DNA of 64,000 nucleotides from JAYPHU01 sp964611435 (GTDB lineage: Bacteria > Pseudomonadota > Alphaproteobacteria > Rhodospirillales > UBA2165), in assembly GCA_964611435.1 (NCBI GenBank), contig CAZSXT010000016.1, forward strand, positions 1 through 64,000, in the 5' to 3' direction. Shown here piece after piece: positions 17,990-27,100 of this stretch. The notes under the pieces were generated by a model. The model ran no database searches, was not told where the DNA came from, and saw only the letters and a list, made by a program, of their open reading frames with translations. A program made the translations under genes and the position numbers. Each line of letters begins with the position of its first letter. Positions within the stretch are counted from its first letter, which is position 1.

Positions 17990-19517
17990 GCGGGCCTCTT
18001 ATGACATCTCGACGACCGAACGCTGGCTGATCACGTCTAGCGTTTGCGTCGGCTCCATCGCCACCATTCTAACTGCCACTATCATGAATGTGGCTGTGCC
18101 CAGCGTCATGGGGACATTTGGCGTCGGTCAGGACAAGGCGCAGTGGGTATCGACGGCGTTTCTGGCGGCGACGACGCTCGCCATGCTCGCCAATGACTGG
18201 TCGGTGCGGCGGATAGGCGCCCGAAGCACCTACATCGGCGCGCTGATTATCTTCATCGCCGGATCACTGCTGGCCGGCACGGCGACCACTTTCGATGTGC
18301 TTATCCTCGGGCGCATCATGCAGGGGTTTGCCGGTGGGATCGCCCAGCCCTTGGCCATGATGACCATGTTTCAAATTTATCCGCCGGAAGCGCGCGGTCG
18401 CGCCATGGGACTGTTTGGTTTGGTGATCATTCTGGCCCCGGCCGTGGGGCCGTGGGTCGGCGGAGTTACAGTGGACGAGTTGGGTTGGCGCTACACGTTT
18501 TTCCTGCCGATCCCCATCGCGCTGATCTCGATCGCGTTGGCCAGCCTGTTCCTAAAGGGCCGCAATCCGAACATCCAAGTCCCCCGGTTTGACCTGATCG
18601 GATTTACGCTGATCACCGTGGCCGTCATCAGTCTCCTGGTGGCGCTGACCAACGGTTCGGAGCAGGGCTGGTCCTCGGACACGATACTCGAATTGTTCAT
18701 AGCCGCCGCCGTTAGCCTGGTTGCTTTTGTCTTTTGGGAGTTGCGCACCCCTGATCCGCTCATGCGGGTGGAGATGTTTGCCATTCCCCGGTTTGCCGCC
18801 GCGAATTTTGTCTCCTTCATGTTCGGTGCTGCGATCTTCGCGGCCATCTATCTTGTGCCCCTTTTCGTGCAGCTGGTCCAAGGTTACTCCCCGACCGAGG
18901 CCGGTCTGTTGCAGTTTCCGGCAGGTATTGCCATGGCGATCTTTTTCCCCATTGCCGGCCGTCTGGCCGATTTCGGGCGGGAGAATTGGCTGACGACGTT
19001 CGGCCTAATTTTATCAGCCTACGCGGCGTTTCTTATGGTCGGCGCACATACAAATACGCCGTTTTTTGATTTTGCACTCTGGATGGTGATCAGCCGGATC
19101 GGGCTTTCGTTCATTTTCCCGCCCCTTTCCACCGCCAGTCTCAGCGTGCTACCGCCGGATTATGTGGGACAGGGATCGGGCACCATGAACTTCACCCGGA
19201 CCATCGGTGGCGCCTTCGGGGTGAACATTACGGCGATATTCGTGGACTACCGGGCGGCGGTGTACCGGGACGCCATGACCGCCATGCAACATGACGGCAA
19301 CAGCACGACACTGGAGCTGATCAATGAGCTTAGGACCATGTGGCCGGGCATGGGCTTTCCGGAGAATATCGGCGAGCCGCTGTCGCACCTATTTATTGGC
19401 CAGGCGATCATTCGCCAGGCGGAGATGCTGGCCTTCCGGGACGGATTTCTCTTGCTGGCGCTCGGAGTCGCATCGGCGATCATTCCGGCGATCTTTATCA
19501 AAAAACCCGGCGCCTAG
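17970..19517 (+). CDS. emrB: DHA2-family multidrug MFS transporter (EmrB-like)
   Basis: The 515-residue protein has the 14-segment DHA2 layout, with LNxT-like TIMNVAVPSVMGTFGVGQDKAQWVSTAFLAATTLAM at the first helices, the GRxxQGFAGG motif (LILGRIMQGFAGGIAQPLAMM), and motif C GLFGLVIILAPAVGPWVGG. The start is a TTG at 17970 preceded by GAGGTGG, inside the end of emrA; no ATG exists before the first membrane helix. It exports drugs or lipophilic phenolics with EmrA, under control of the upstream MarR. An outer-membrane TolC partner is not encoded here. Confidence 0.9.
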   Translation: MSSPASERASYDISTTERWLITSSVCVGSIATILTATIMNVAVPSVMGTFGVGQDKAQWVSTAFLAATTLAMLANDWSVRRIGARSTYIGALIIFIAGSLLAGTATTFDVLILGRIMQGFAGGIAQPLAMMTMFQIYPPEARGRAMGLFGLVIILAPAVGPWVGGVTVDELGWRYTFFLPIPIALISIALASLFLKGRNPNIQVPRFDLIGFTLITVAVISLLVALTNGSEQGWSSDTILELFIAAAVSLVAFVFWELRTPDPLMRVEMFAIPRFAAANFVSFMFGAAIFAAIYLVPLFVQLVQGYSPTEAGLLQFPAGIAMAIFFPIAGRLADFGRENWLTTFGLILSAYAAFLMVGAHTNTPFFDFALWMVISRIGLSFIFPPLSTASLSVLPPDYVGQGSGTMNFTRTIGGAFGVNITAIFVDYRAAVYRDAMTAMQHDGNSTTLELINELRTMWPGMGFPENIGEPLSHLFIGQAIIRQAEMLAFRDGFLLLALGVASAIIPAIFIKKPGA

Positions 19518-19546
19518 GGTCCGGACCCCTAGATATTCCACGGGGG

Positions 19547-20242
19547 TTAAAACGAAATGGTCTCGGCGGCAGCCGCCAATTCTTGCGGAGTCACATTGAT
19601 ACGCTGAATTGTGGCGACACCGTTCTGGACCACGACCCCGGATAGCGGTTCGGTCAGGGTAACCGTTTCGCTGCCGTTTGAAATTTCGAGGACGCCATTG
19701 TCGATCAGGACCATGGTCAATTTATCGGGCTCCTGGTGACCCCAGAAATCTGTGCCGCGGATACCAATGGTCGCGACCGGGGTAATCAGGGTGAGGGAGC
19801 CACCGGGTACTTTATTGATCTTGCCGGACACCATCCGGAAGACACCGCCAGCCAGACGGAGAGTCGCAGAGGACTTCTCGGCGCCGGGGTCGTAGACCAT
19901 CTCGTCGATCAGAAAATCGGACATGTCGCCAAGGGTGATGACGCTTTCGTCAAGTAACTTGAACTCGGCCCGCGATTTCTGACCGGTGAGGATGCGATCC
20001 TGGTATATGACCTCGCTGCCGGTCCTCATGATGCGTTTTTGGTTGGAGACCAATGCGCTGACATGGCCTTTAGTGCGGGTCATACCACCAACCACTTCAT
20101 GTTCCGTCACGGCGACTTCAAGATTGCTTTGGGCTGAGACAGGCGCTCCCATAAGGGCAAAAGGGGCTATAATCGCAACGAACGAAAAGAGGCTTTTGCC
20201 CAATGAAGTGTTTGGGGCGTGGTTGGAGGTAAACATTGTCAT
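19547..20242 (-). CDS. secreted FecR-domain protein
   Basis: A 231-residue protein with an N-terminal signal peptide (about 1-38, ending VSA) and a FecR domain. The core reads ITLGDMSDFLIDE, LRLAGGVFRMVSGKINK and ITPVATIGIRGTDFWG, typical of PF04773. No membrane helix follows the signal, and there is no FecI sigma factor or TonB receptor nearby, so it is not a classical ferric-citrate regulator. The free periplasmic form of this domain has no firm function. Confidence 0.8.
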   Translation of the reverse strand: MTMFTSNHAPNTSLGKSLFSFVAIIAPFALMGAPVSAQSNLEVAVTEHEVVGGMTRTKGHVSALVSNQKRIMRTGSEVIYQDRILTGQKSRAEFKLLDESVITLGDMSDFLIDEMVYDPGAEKSSATLRLAGGVFRMVSGKINKVPGGSLTLITPVATIGIRGTDFWGHQEPDKLTMVLIDNGVLEISNGSETVTLTEPLSGVVVQNGVATIQRINVTPQELAAAAETISF

Positions 20243-20573
20243 GCGTTCCTGTCGTTTTCTTCGTTCGTCTGCGCGAAATTGCGCACGTTAGCGATCCCAG
20301 AGATACACGCCAGGTATCAACACGCAGTGATGATCGTCACAACTCACGCCGATTTGAAAACAAGTGCCCGTGGATTGGGAGACGATCACTGGGTTTAAGC
20401 GCGTACCGTGCCGCATCCCCGTGTGAACGGTAGGTTTGTGTGTTGTACTCCTGCACCGAAGGAAATATCCCACAAATTGGCGTAGCCGAAAATGTGGGAT
20501 AATTATTGACAGCTGGTCAGTCAGGTTCGACACTTCGATCACAAAATAAAAATATCAGGCAGGAAGGTGATCT
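20243..20573. other. 331-bp intergenic region with divergent promoters
   Basis: No gene is visible. The region separates the leftward FecR gene from the rightward HTH-methyltransferase gene. Toward the right end it holds a 9-bp inverted repeat (20466-20474 and 20493-20501) and a TTGACA -35 box, described separately. The left 200 bases show nothing I can interpret. Confidence 0.6.
20466..20534 (+). promoter_or_regulatory. inverted repeat and putative promoter of the methyltransferase-metF operon
   Basis: TATCCCACA (20466-20474) and TGTGGGATA (20493-20501) are perfect inverted arms 18 bases apart. A consensus -35 TTGACA (20506-20511) follows immediately, with a weak -10 GACACT (20529-20534) at 17-bp spacing. 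The repeat lies just upstream of the -35 and could bind an activator or form a leader of an upstream transcript. The promoter call is moderate because the -10 is poor. Confidence 0.5.
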
Positions 20574-21989
20574 TTGAAAGAATCCGCGAAACTCGTGCGT
20601 GAGATTGAACGCTTCTGCGGCCAAATCGGTATGGCTGAGAGCACCTTTGGCCGGCAAGTCGTGAATGACGGAAAGTTCGTGAGCCGCCTTCGGGAGGGCA
20701 AAGGCGTCACCGTGGCGACCGTCGATAAAGTCCGAAAATTTATTTCCAAGAATAAGGGAGGCGCCAAGATGACCACTCGAAGCACATCCAAGAAGAAAGC
20801 CGCCGCCGGCAAGGCCAAAAAACCAGCACCGGCGAAGCGGGCCAGGAAAGACGACAAGGAAAACGACCCGACGGCGTTCCGCTTCTACGACAACCGCCAG
20901 AAATATCTGATGTTCGTGAACACCTGTAGCGAAAAATGGGCCGTGGCGGAACGGGCCGGACTTGAACTGTCGAATATCCATCCCCGGCCGCCGGCGCTCC
21001 GCGTGTTTGATGCGGGCATGGGTGATGGCACGGTGCTAACAGGCGTCATGCGGCACATGCATCGCCGGTTTCCCAACTTTCCGTTCTATATCGTAGGAAA
21101 GGAAATCAGCCTCGAAGACGTCCGCCTCAGTCTGGAGAAAATGCCCGACCGGTTCTATGAGCATCCGGCGACGGTCCTGGTGGCGACCAATCTTTATTAT
21201 ACGGAGGCGCCCTGGCTGAAGCCGCGATCCATGCAGGCGGCGGCGGCGTTGAACTGGATTGAGGTGCCGTTGTCCGGCGACTCGTCCCACGAATTCCATG
21301 AGCAGATTAAAGAATTGCAGCCCACTTTGTCAGAAGGCTGGAACGTGAAAGCCAGCGCAAAGACGGGTAATCCGTTGTATGAACGGCCGTCGGTGCTGGT
21401 TATGTACCGGGAGGATCACAAGTTCCTGCTGGATCAGGTCATCCCGCGGCCCGGTCAGGCGACCGCTGATTACGACCTGGTGATTGCGTCCCAGCCGTAC
21501 CGGGCCCGCATGCCGGTTGAGTTCAAAGTAGAAAAGGTGATTGCGCCCCTGGCCAAGTCACTGGGACCCGGCGGCCGGTTGCTGGGGATTCATTCCTATG
21601 GGCAGGATCCGGGGCTGGAGATCATCCAGAATGTCTGGCCGGGTGAGAATCCCTTCATCACCAACCGGCACGACATCATGCGCGTGCTGAGACGGGATCT
21701 GGGCAAGACCAACCGGGATCTGAATTTCAACGTCTATTCGGACAAACGGTCTTTGTTCCGCTATGACATGCACACCTTACCGAGCGAGGTGAGCGGCGCG
21801 GGTATTGGTTCGTCGACCTTGCTGGCGGCCTGGAACGCGGCGATCTATGTGGCGCAAATTGAAGACGCCCGGCTGGAAAGTGTGATCTCCGACGGCTCCT
21901 ACCTGGAGGCCACTCGCGAGGTGCTGAACCGCCGGAACGGGCTTTGGTTCAATGATGAATCCTTCGTGGTGACCCGGAAAAGAGATTAG
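20574..21989 (+). CDS. HTH-like domain fused to SAM-dependent methyltransferase-like protein
   Basis: The 471-residue product starts at TTG 20574 (after CAGGAAGG). Residues 1-62 look like a small helix-turn-helix (IGMAESTFGRQVVNDGKFVSRLREGKGVTVATVDKVRKFI). A Lys/Ala-rich linker follows (about 66-100), then a methyltransferase-like domain with motif I LRVFDAGMGDGTVLTGVM (about 143-160) and the later YDLVIASQPYRARMP and GPGGRLLGIHSYG strands. A second start, ATG 20769, has its own strong GGGAGG site and would yield the enzyme domain without the HTH. The stop is 15 bp before metF. Its methyl acceptor is unknown. Confidence 0.7.
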   Translation: MKESAKLVREIERFCGQIGMAESTFGRQVVNDGKFVSRLREGKGVTVATVDKVRKFISKNKGGAKMTTRSTSKKKAAAGKAKKPAPAKRARKDDKENDPTAFRFYDNRQKYLMFVNTCSEKWAVAERAGLELSNIHPRPPALRVFDAGMGDGTVLTGVMRHMHRRFPNFPFYIVGKEISLEDVRLSLEKMPDRFYEHPATVLVATNLYYTEAPWLKPRSMQAAAALNWIEVPLSGDSSHEFHEQIKELQPTLSEGWNVKASAKTGNPLYERPSVLVMYREDHKFLLDQVIPRPGQATADYDLVIASQPYRARMPVEFKVEKVIAPLAKSLGPGGRLLGIHSYGQDPGLEIIQNVWPGENPFITNRHDIMRVLRRDLGKTNRDLNFNVYSDKRSLFRYDMHTLPSEVSGAGIGSSTLLAAWNAAIYVAQIEDARLESVISDGSYLEATREVLNRRNGLWFNDESFVVTRKRD

Positions 21990-22004
21990 GACAAAGGAAG
22001 AGAT

Positions 22005-22955
22005 ATGTCTGACAACAGCGCCCCCAGTAATCTGGCTCAACGGCTGGCGAATGGCAAATTCGCCATGACGGCGGAAATCACCCCGCCGGTGAGCGCCTCC
22101 GCCGATGCGCTGATGAAGAAGGCGGAGATTCTGGGCCCCTACGTGGACGCGATCAATGTCACGGACGGGGCCAGCGCGCGGGTGCATATGTCGAGTGTCA
22201 CCGCCGCCGCCATCCTGGTTGCCAATGGAATAGAGCCCGTGGCGCAGTTTACCTGCCGGGACCGGAACCGTATCGCATTGTTGAGTGATCTGCTTGGCGC
22301 CGGCGCGCTGGGAATCAAAAACATGCTGATGCTGACCGGCGATGATCCGTCCGCGGGTGATCAGCCCGAGGCCAAGCCGGTGTTCGATTATTCCAGCGGC
22401 GACCTGATCAAAATTGCCAGCGAGATGACCGATCCCGGTATTATCCCTTCAAGTGGCGCCAAGGAAGAAGACGGCGTGCCGGCCGATCACAAAAGTATCG
22501 ACGGGACGCCGAATTTCTTCGTCGGCGCAGCGGACATGCCGGCGGCGGAACGGAGTGATCGGTGGCCCAGTGGGCTTGACGCGAAACGGGCGGCCGGGGC
22601 CAAGTTCTGCCAGACCCAGCTTTGTTATGACATGGATGTGGTCCGCAAATACGGCGAAATCCTGGTGGAAGACGGCTATGCCGCCGATCTTTCGTTTTTG
22701 ATCGGTAATGGCCCGTTGCCCTCCGCTCGTTCCGCCATCTGGATGCGGGACAATCTGTGGGGCGTGGTAATGCCGGATGCCGTGATTGAGCGGCTGGAAG
22801 GGGCGGATGATCCTAAGGCCGAAGGCGTCAAAATCTGCATCGAACAACTTCAGGAAATGTCCGAGATGCCTGGCATCGCAGGTGTTCATCTGATGGCGCC
22901 GATCAACACCTCCAGCATTCCCGCCGTCGTCACCGGATCGGGCTTAAGGGATTAG
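22005..22955 (+). CDS. methylenetetrahydrofolate reductase-like protein (MetF family)
   Basis: A 316-residue TIM-barrel protein of the MetF family: FAMTAEITPPVSASADALMKKAEIL at the start, the VTDGASARVHMSS active-site strand, PVAQFTCRDRNRIALLSDLLGAGALGIKNMLMLTGDDP, and the C-terminal GVHLMAPIN. It interconverts 5-methyl-THF and 5,10-methylene-THF with a flavin. The 15-bp spacing after the methyltransferase gene and 60 bp before a MetE-like gene suggest one operon. Family members in methoxyaromatic degraders work in the oxidative direction; which direction is used here is not shown. Confidence 0.85.
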   Translation: MSDNSAPSNLAQRLANGKFAMTAEITPPVSASADALMKKAEILGPYVDAINVTDGASARVHMSSVTAAAILVANGIEPVAQFTCRDRNRIALLSDLLGAGALGIKNMLMLTGDDPSAGDQPEAKPVFDYSSGDLIKIASEMTDPGIIPSSGAKEEDGVPADHKSIDGTPNFFVGAADMPAAERSDRWPSGLDAKRAAGAKFCQTQLCYDMDVVRKYGEILVEDGYAADLSFLIGNGPLPSARSAIWMRDNLWGVVMPDAVIERLEGADDPKAEGVKICIEQLQEMSEMPGIAGVHLMAPINTSSIPAVVTGSGLRD

Positions 22956-23015
22956 ACCTTTCCGGCCCAATCTGATAGGTCAAAGCCAGAATTTTTAAAT
23001 TAGGGAGATAGCGTT

Positions 23016-24152
23016 ATGGCTATGCGAGACAAACCACCTTTCCGTTATGATCATATCGGGTCGCTATTGCGTCCGGATGCGCTTTTGGCGTCCCGCGACA
23101 AGTTCGCCGCCGGTGAAATCACCGCCGAGGAACTGAAGGCGCACGAAGACGAAGCCATTAAGGAAGTCGTCAAACTTCAGGAAGAATGCGGTCTGATTGC
23201 GGTTACCGACGGTGAATTCCGCCGGGCCAGCTTCCACGTGGATTTCATCAGTAAGATTAAAAATGTCACCTCAAGCTGGGACTTTGACGAAGCGGTCAAG
23301 CTGGGCGAGAAACACGCCGCTGGCCAAGACAAGCAAATGCCGTACATCCCCTACATCAACGGCAAGATGGATCGCCCCGATGGCGGTATCGAGGTTGAGA
23401 ACTATAAGTATACCTCTACCCTCACCGACCGGATGGTGAAGATCACCGTGCCGTCGCCGACCATGACCCACTTCCGGGGCGGCCGGGAGGCGATCGACAA
23501 GGATACCTATCCGGAGATGGAGGATTTCTTTGCCGATCTGGCGCGGCTCTACCGGGAGGAGTTGGCGGACCTATATGCCGCCGGTTGCCGGTATGTGCAG
23601 TTTGACGATACCAACCTGGCGTATCTCTGCGACGAGAAGATGCGGGCCAATGCCCGCGCGCTGGGTGAAAACCCGGACGAACTGCCGGAGAAATACGCCA
23701 ACCTGATCAATGAATCGATCAAGGACCGTCCCGATGACATGGCCGTTTGCGTTCACTTGTGCCGCGGCAACGCGCGGAGCCAATGGTTCGCCGAGGGCGG
23801 CTATGAGCCGGTCGCCGACATCATGTTCAACATGACCAAGGTCGATGGTTTCTTCCTGGAATATGACGATGACCGTTCCGGCGGGTTCGAACCCTTGCGC
23901 TTCGTACCCAAGGGCGACATGCAGATCGTGTTGGGTCTGGTCACCACCAAACGGCCGGAGCTGGAAAGCAAGGATGAGCTCAAAGCCCGGATTGAGGAAG
24001 CGTCCCAATATTGCGACGGCGATCAGCTTTGCCTGAGCCCGCAATGCGGCTTCTCGTCCAACGCCGTCGGCAATCTGGTGACCGTGGATGATGAGCGCGC
24101 AAAGTTTCAACTGGTGAAAGAAACCGCCGAAGAGGTTTGGGGCGGCGCGTAA
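23016..24152 (+). CDS. MetE-core-like zinc methyltransferase (cobalamin-independent methionine synthase family)
   Basis: The 378-residue protein matches only the catalytic C-terminal half of MetE. It begins YDHIGSLLRPDALL and carries the zinc ligand set His-X-Cys in CVHLCRGN (residues 247 and 249), Glu in FFLEYD (about 280) and Cys in SPQCGFSS. No N-terminal MetE folate-capturing domain is present. Similar short proteins include methionine synthases that do not use folate and epoxyalkane:coenzyme M transferases, so the acceptor thiol is uncertain. It ends the metF operon, followed by a strong terminator. A paralog lies at 27101-28282. Confidence 0.82.
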   Translation: MAMRDKPPFRYDHIGSLLRPDALLASRDKFAAGEITAEELKAHEDEAIKEVVKLQEECGLIAVTDGEFRRASFHVDFISKIKNVTSSWDFDEAVKLGEKHAAGQDKQMPYIPYINGKMDRPDGGIEVENYKYTSTLTDRMVKITVPSPTMTHFRGGREAIDKDTYPEMEDFFADLARLYREELADLYAAGCRYVQFDDTNLAYLCDEKMRANARALGENPDELPEKYANLINESIKDRPDDMAVCVHLCRGNARSQWFAEGGYEPVADIMFNMTKVDGFFLEYDDDRSGGFEPLRFVPKGDMQIVLGLVTTKRPELESKDELKARIEEASQYCDGDQLCLSPQCGFSSNAVGNLVTVDDERAKFQLVKETAEEVWGGA

Positions 24153-24202
24153 CACCTGATAGCCTTCCCGACAGGTTCCGGCGAGGGTGTTTAAAATTCA
24201 AT

Positions 24203-24238
24203 ACAGGCCCTGGCGTACACCGGGGCCTGTTTGTTTTT
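24203..24238 (+). terminator. rho-independent terminator after the metF/metE-like operon
   Basis: ACAGGCCC (24203-24210) pairs with GGGCCTGT, extended by a T-G and two G-C pairs to an 11-bp stem over a 6-base loop, and is followed by TTGTTTTT. It closes the rightward methyltransferase-metF-metE-like operon before the TAXI binding-protein gene. Confidence 0.9.
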
Positions 24239-24323
24239 GCGTGCCTCTGATTGTTACGGCGCGCTAAGCTAAACGCGTATTTTAATTTGTGTATGTTCGA
24301 GATTTAAATTGAAAGGGAGCCTC

Positions 24324-25376
24324 ATGAAAAAAATTGCACTCGCACTCGCGGCCGGCACGTTGCTGTCGGCTTCCGCGCACGCCCAGGGCGTGACGCTCAC
24401 CATGTCGACGGCGCAGGCCGGTGACCCGACGGATATTTCCGCCAAGAATATGGCGGAAGTCGGGGCGAAAAAAGGCCTCGCCACGATCCAAGTTCAACAG
24501 GGTAAGGTGCTGACCAAAACCCTGCTGGAAGTCGCTCAGGGTAAGTCTGATATTTCCGCTGGTCCGTTTACCCTGGCATTGTTGATGTCCAAAGGCCTGG
24601 GCCCGTATTCCGGCCTTGGTAAGGAAAAGGGCAAGGCGGCGGCGGCCAATCTTCGGTTGCTGTATCCGTATCGAATCGCGTCTTTTTATCTGACGGCTTA
24701 TGCCAGCTCAGGCATCGATAGTTGGGCAAAGCTGAAGGGCAAGAACGTCCACAATGGTCCGCCCCGCGGTGGCGCCCTGATCACGGCCCGGCAGTTGATC
24801 AGTGTTGCGTCGGGTGGCCTCAAAGAGAAAGAAGGCTATAACGGCCGGCAGGTGGCCTGGGGTCAGGCCAACGCTATATTCCTGGATCGTTCCGTCGATG
24901 CGGCCGTGCGTCCCGGCACCAATCCGGCCCCGCACTTCGCGGTTTTGACCGGCGCCGGCAAGATGAACCTGATTTCGGTGCCGAAAAATATCTTCGAGAG
25001 CGCTGCCTGGAAAAAGCTTGTCGGTGCGCCGGGGCGGGTGTCGATCATTCAGCCAATCAGTGATTTCGCTCACTACGGTGATACGGTGAACGTCGTCTCC
25101 GAAGACGACATGTTCCGCACGGTTGCGACGGTTGCCGGGCCTATTGTCCACAAAAAGATGGACAAGAAGCTGGTGAAAGCTCTGATAGCTGCCCACATCG
25201 AAAGCCTACCTGAATTACTTCGCAATCAACCGATTGCCAAGAACCAAGGGTTCGGGAAGGTTTCGAATGCAGAGTTCGGCATGTGCCGGGCCGGCCTGAA
25301 GTATCATCCCGGCGCCATCGAGGCGTGGGAAGAAGCCGGTCACAAGATCGACGACTGCGCCAAGCCGAAGTCGTAA
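24324..25376 (+). CDS. TAXI-family TRAP substrate-binding protein (orphan)
   Basis: The 350-residue periplasmic protein has a Sec signal peptide (about 1-20, ASAHA) and a TAXI-type binding fold. Conserved blocks include KVLTKTLLEVAQGKSDISAGPF, MSKGLGPYSGLGKEKG, NGPPRGGALITARQL and WGQANAIFLDRSVDAAVRPGTNPAP. A GGGAG site precedes the ATG at 24324. It is closely similar in length and motifs to the binding protein at 54866-55918. No permease gene is adjacent: the next gene is convergent fhs 12 bp away. It may share the permease at 56 kb. Confidence 0.9.
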   Translation: MKKIALALAAGTLLSASAHAQGVTLTMSTAQAGDPTDISAKNMAEVGAKKGLATIQVQQGKVLTKTLLEVAQGKSDISAGPFTLALLMSKGLGPYSGLGKEKGKAAAANLRLLYPYRIASFYLTAYASSGIDSWAKLKGKNVHNGPPRGGALITARQLISVASGGLKEKEGYNGRQVAWGQANAIFLDRSVDAAVRPGTNPAPHFAVLTGAGKMNLISVPKNIFESAAWKKLVGAPGRVSIIQPISDFAHYGDTVNVVSEDDMFRTVATVAGPIVHKKMDKKLVKALIAAHIESLPELLRNQPIAKNQGFGKVSNAEFGMCRAGLKYHPGAIEAWEEAGHKIDDCAKPKS

Positions 25377-25388
25377 AATAGTTTCCGC

Positions 25389-27089
25389 CTAGAATAAGCC
25401 TTCAATATCGCCCTTTTTATTAAGGGTGATATTGTTGGCGGCGGGCACCCGGGGCAGACCCGGCATGGTCATGATGTTGCCGCAGATGGCCACAATAAAT
25501 CCCGCACCGGCGCTGAGGCGCACCTCCCGAATTTGAATTTCATGACCTTCCGGCGCGCCCAAGAGGCTTGGGTCGGCGGAGAAGCTCAAGGGCGTTTTCG
25601 CCATGCAGACCGGGAAACGGCCATAGCCTTGCTTTTGATATTCCGCGATCTGGCGGTGCACATTGTCGGGCGCCGTGACCGCCGCCGCGCCATAGAGGCT
25701 GTGGGCAATGGTCTCGATCTTTTCCCACAAAGGGGTGCCATCCGAATAGAGGAAGCCAAAGTCGTTTTTGCCCTTGTCGATTTCGCCGATGAGTTTTTTG
25801 GCGAGGCCGGTGGCGCCTTTGCCCCCTTCGGCCCAATGATTGCACTCGACCACCGGGACGTCCAATTCCTTACCGGCGCCAACGACAGCGGCGACTTCGG
25901 CATCTGTATCCTTGGAGAAGCGGTTGAGGGCGACGACGACGGGCACGCCGAACAGTTTCAAGTTGGACACGTGCTTTTTCAGATTCGCGAGGCCGGCGGT
26001 GACCGCCGCCACGTTGGACTTGCCGAGTTCATCTTTGGCGACGCCGCCATGCATCTTTAATGCGCGGATGGTGGCCACGATGACCACGCCGTCCGGGGAC
26101 ATGCCAGACATGCGGCATTTGATGTCGAAGAACTTTTCCGCTCCCAGGTCTGAACCAAACCCTGCCTCGGTCACCACATAGTCGGCGAGTTTACGGGCCG
26201 ACTTGGTAGCGATGAGGGAGTTGCAGCCATGCGCGATATTGGCGAACGGGCCGCCATGCACAAAGGCCGGCGTACCTTCCAAGGTCTGCACCAGATTGGG
26301 CTGGATCGCTTCCTTCAATAGCACCGTCATGGCGCCTGATGCATTCAATTGCGCCGCGGTCACCGGTTTACGGTCGCGGGTTTCCGCCACCACAATCCGG
26401 CCCAGCCGATCCTGCAAATCTTTGACATCATTGGCGAGGCAAAAGACCGCCATGACCTCGGACGCCACGGTGATGTCGAACCCGTCTTCCCGGGGAAAGC
26501 CATTGGCCACGCCGCCCAAGGACTGGGTAATGGATCGAAGCGCCCGGTCGTTCAGATCGACCACCCGCCGCCAACGGATGCGCCGCGCATCAATGCCCAG
26601 CTCGTTCCCCCAATAGATATGGTTGTCCAGCATGGCGGACAGGAGATTGTGCGCTGAGGTAATGGCGTGGAAGTCACCCGTGAAGTGGAGGTTGATATCC
26701 TCCATCGGGATCACCTGGGAATACCCACCGCCGGCCGCGCCCCCCTTCATGCCGAAGCAGGGGCCCAGGCTGGGCTCCCGCAGGCAGATGGCGCTTTTAT
26801 AGCCCAAACGGTTCAGCGCATCGCCAAGCCCTACCGTGGTGGTGGTCTTGCCTTCACCTGCCGGCGTCGGCGTGATGCCGGTCACCAGGATCATCCGGTT
26901 GCCGGGTTTTTCCGGCAGTTTGGAAAGATAGTCCAGATTGATCTTGGCCTTGTAGGGCCCGTAGTTGAAGACATGCTTGGCCGGAATATCGAGCTTGGCC
27001 GCGATGTCGCCGATCAGCTTTGGTTTAGCCGCGCGGGCGATTTCGAGATCGCTGCCGACCTTCCGTTTCCTGGTGGCTTTCTTCGCCAT
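25389..27089 (-). CDS. fhs: formate-tetrahydrofolate ligase
   Basis: The 566-residue enzyme couples ATP to formate + THF = 10-formyl-THF, and runs in reverse when C1 units are oxidised. It shows the P-loop TPTPAGEGKTTTTVGL (about 68-83), the LREPSLGPCFGMKGGAAGGGYSQVIPMEDINLHFTGD signature, and MPGLPRVPAANNI near the C-terminus. The start is the ATG at 27089, since the longer frame to 27146 runs into the upstream gene. It lies 11 bp after the second MetE-like gene, so these two are an operon. Confidence 0.96.
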   Translation of the reverse strand: MAKKATRKRKVGSDLEIARAAKPKLIGDIAAKLDIPAKHVFNYGPYKAKINLDYLSKLPEKPGNRMILVTGITPTPAGEGKTTTTVGLGDALNRLGYKSAICLREPSLGPCFGMKGGAAGGGYSQVIPMEDINLHFTGDFHAITSAHNLLSAMLDNHIYWGNELGIDARRIRWRRVVDLNDRALRSITQSLGGVANGFPREDGFDITVASEVMAVFCLANDVKDLQDRLGRIVVAETRDRKPVTAAQLNASGAMTVLLKEAIQPNLVQTLEGTPAFVHGGPFANIAHGCNSLIATKSARKLADYVVTEAGFGSDLGAEKFFDIKCRMSGMSPDGVVIVATIRALKMHGGVAKDELGKSNVAAVTAGLANLKKHVSNLKLFGVPVVVALNRFSKDTDAEVAAVVGAGKELDVPVVECNHWAEGGKGATGLAKKLIGEIDKGKNDFGFLYSDGTPLWEKIETIAHSLYGAAAVTAPDNVHRQIAEYQKQGYGRFPVCMAKTPLSFSADPSLLGAPEGHEIQIREVRLSAGAGFIVAICGNIMTMPGLPRVPAANNITLNKKGDIEGLF

Positions 27090-27100
27090 GGTGTCGAGCC

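Noticed and set aside
19502..19546. GGGTCCGGACCC palindrome between emrB and the FecR gene as a bidirectional terminator
   Set aside because: It has no loop to speak of and no T run on either strand.
22956..23015. SAM or SAH riboswitch before the MetE-like gene
   Set aside because: The gap is only 60 bases and shows no conserved stem; only a GGGAGA ribosome site is evident.
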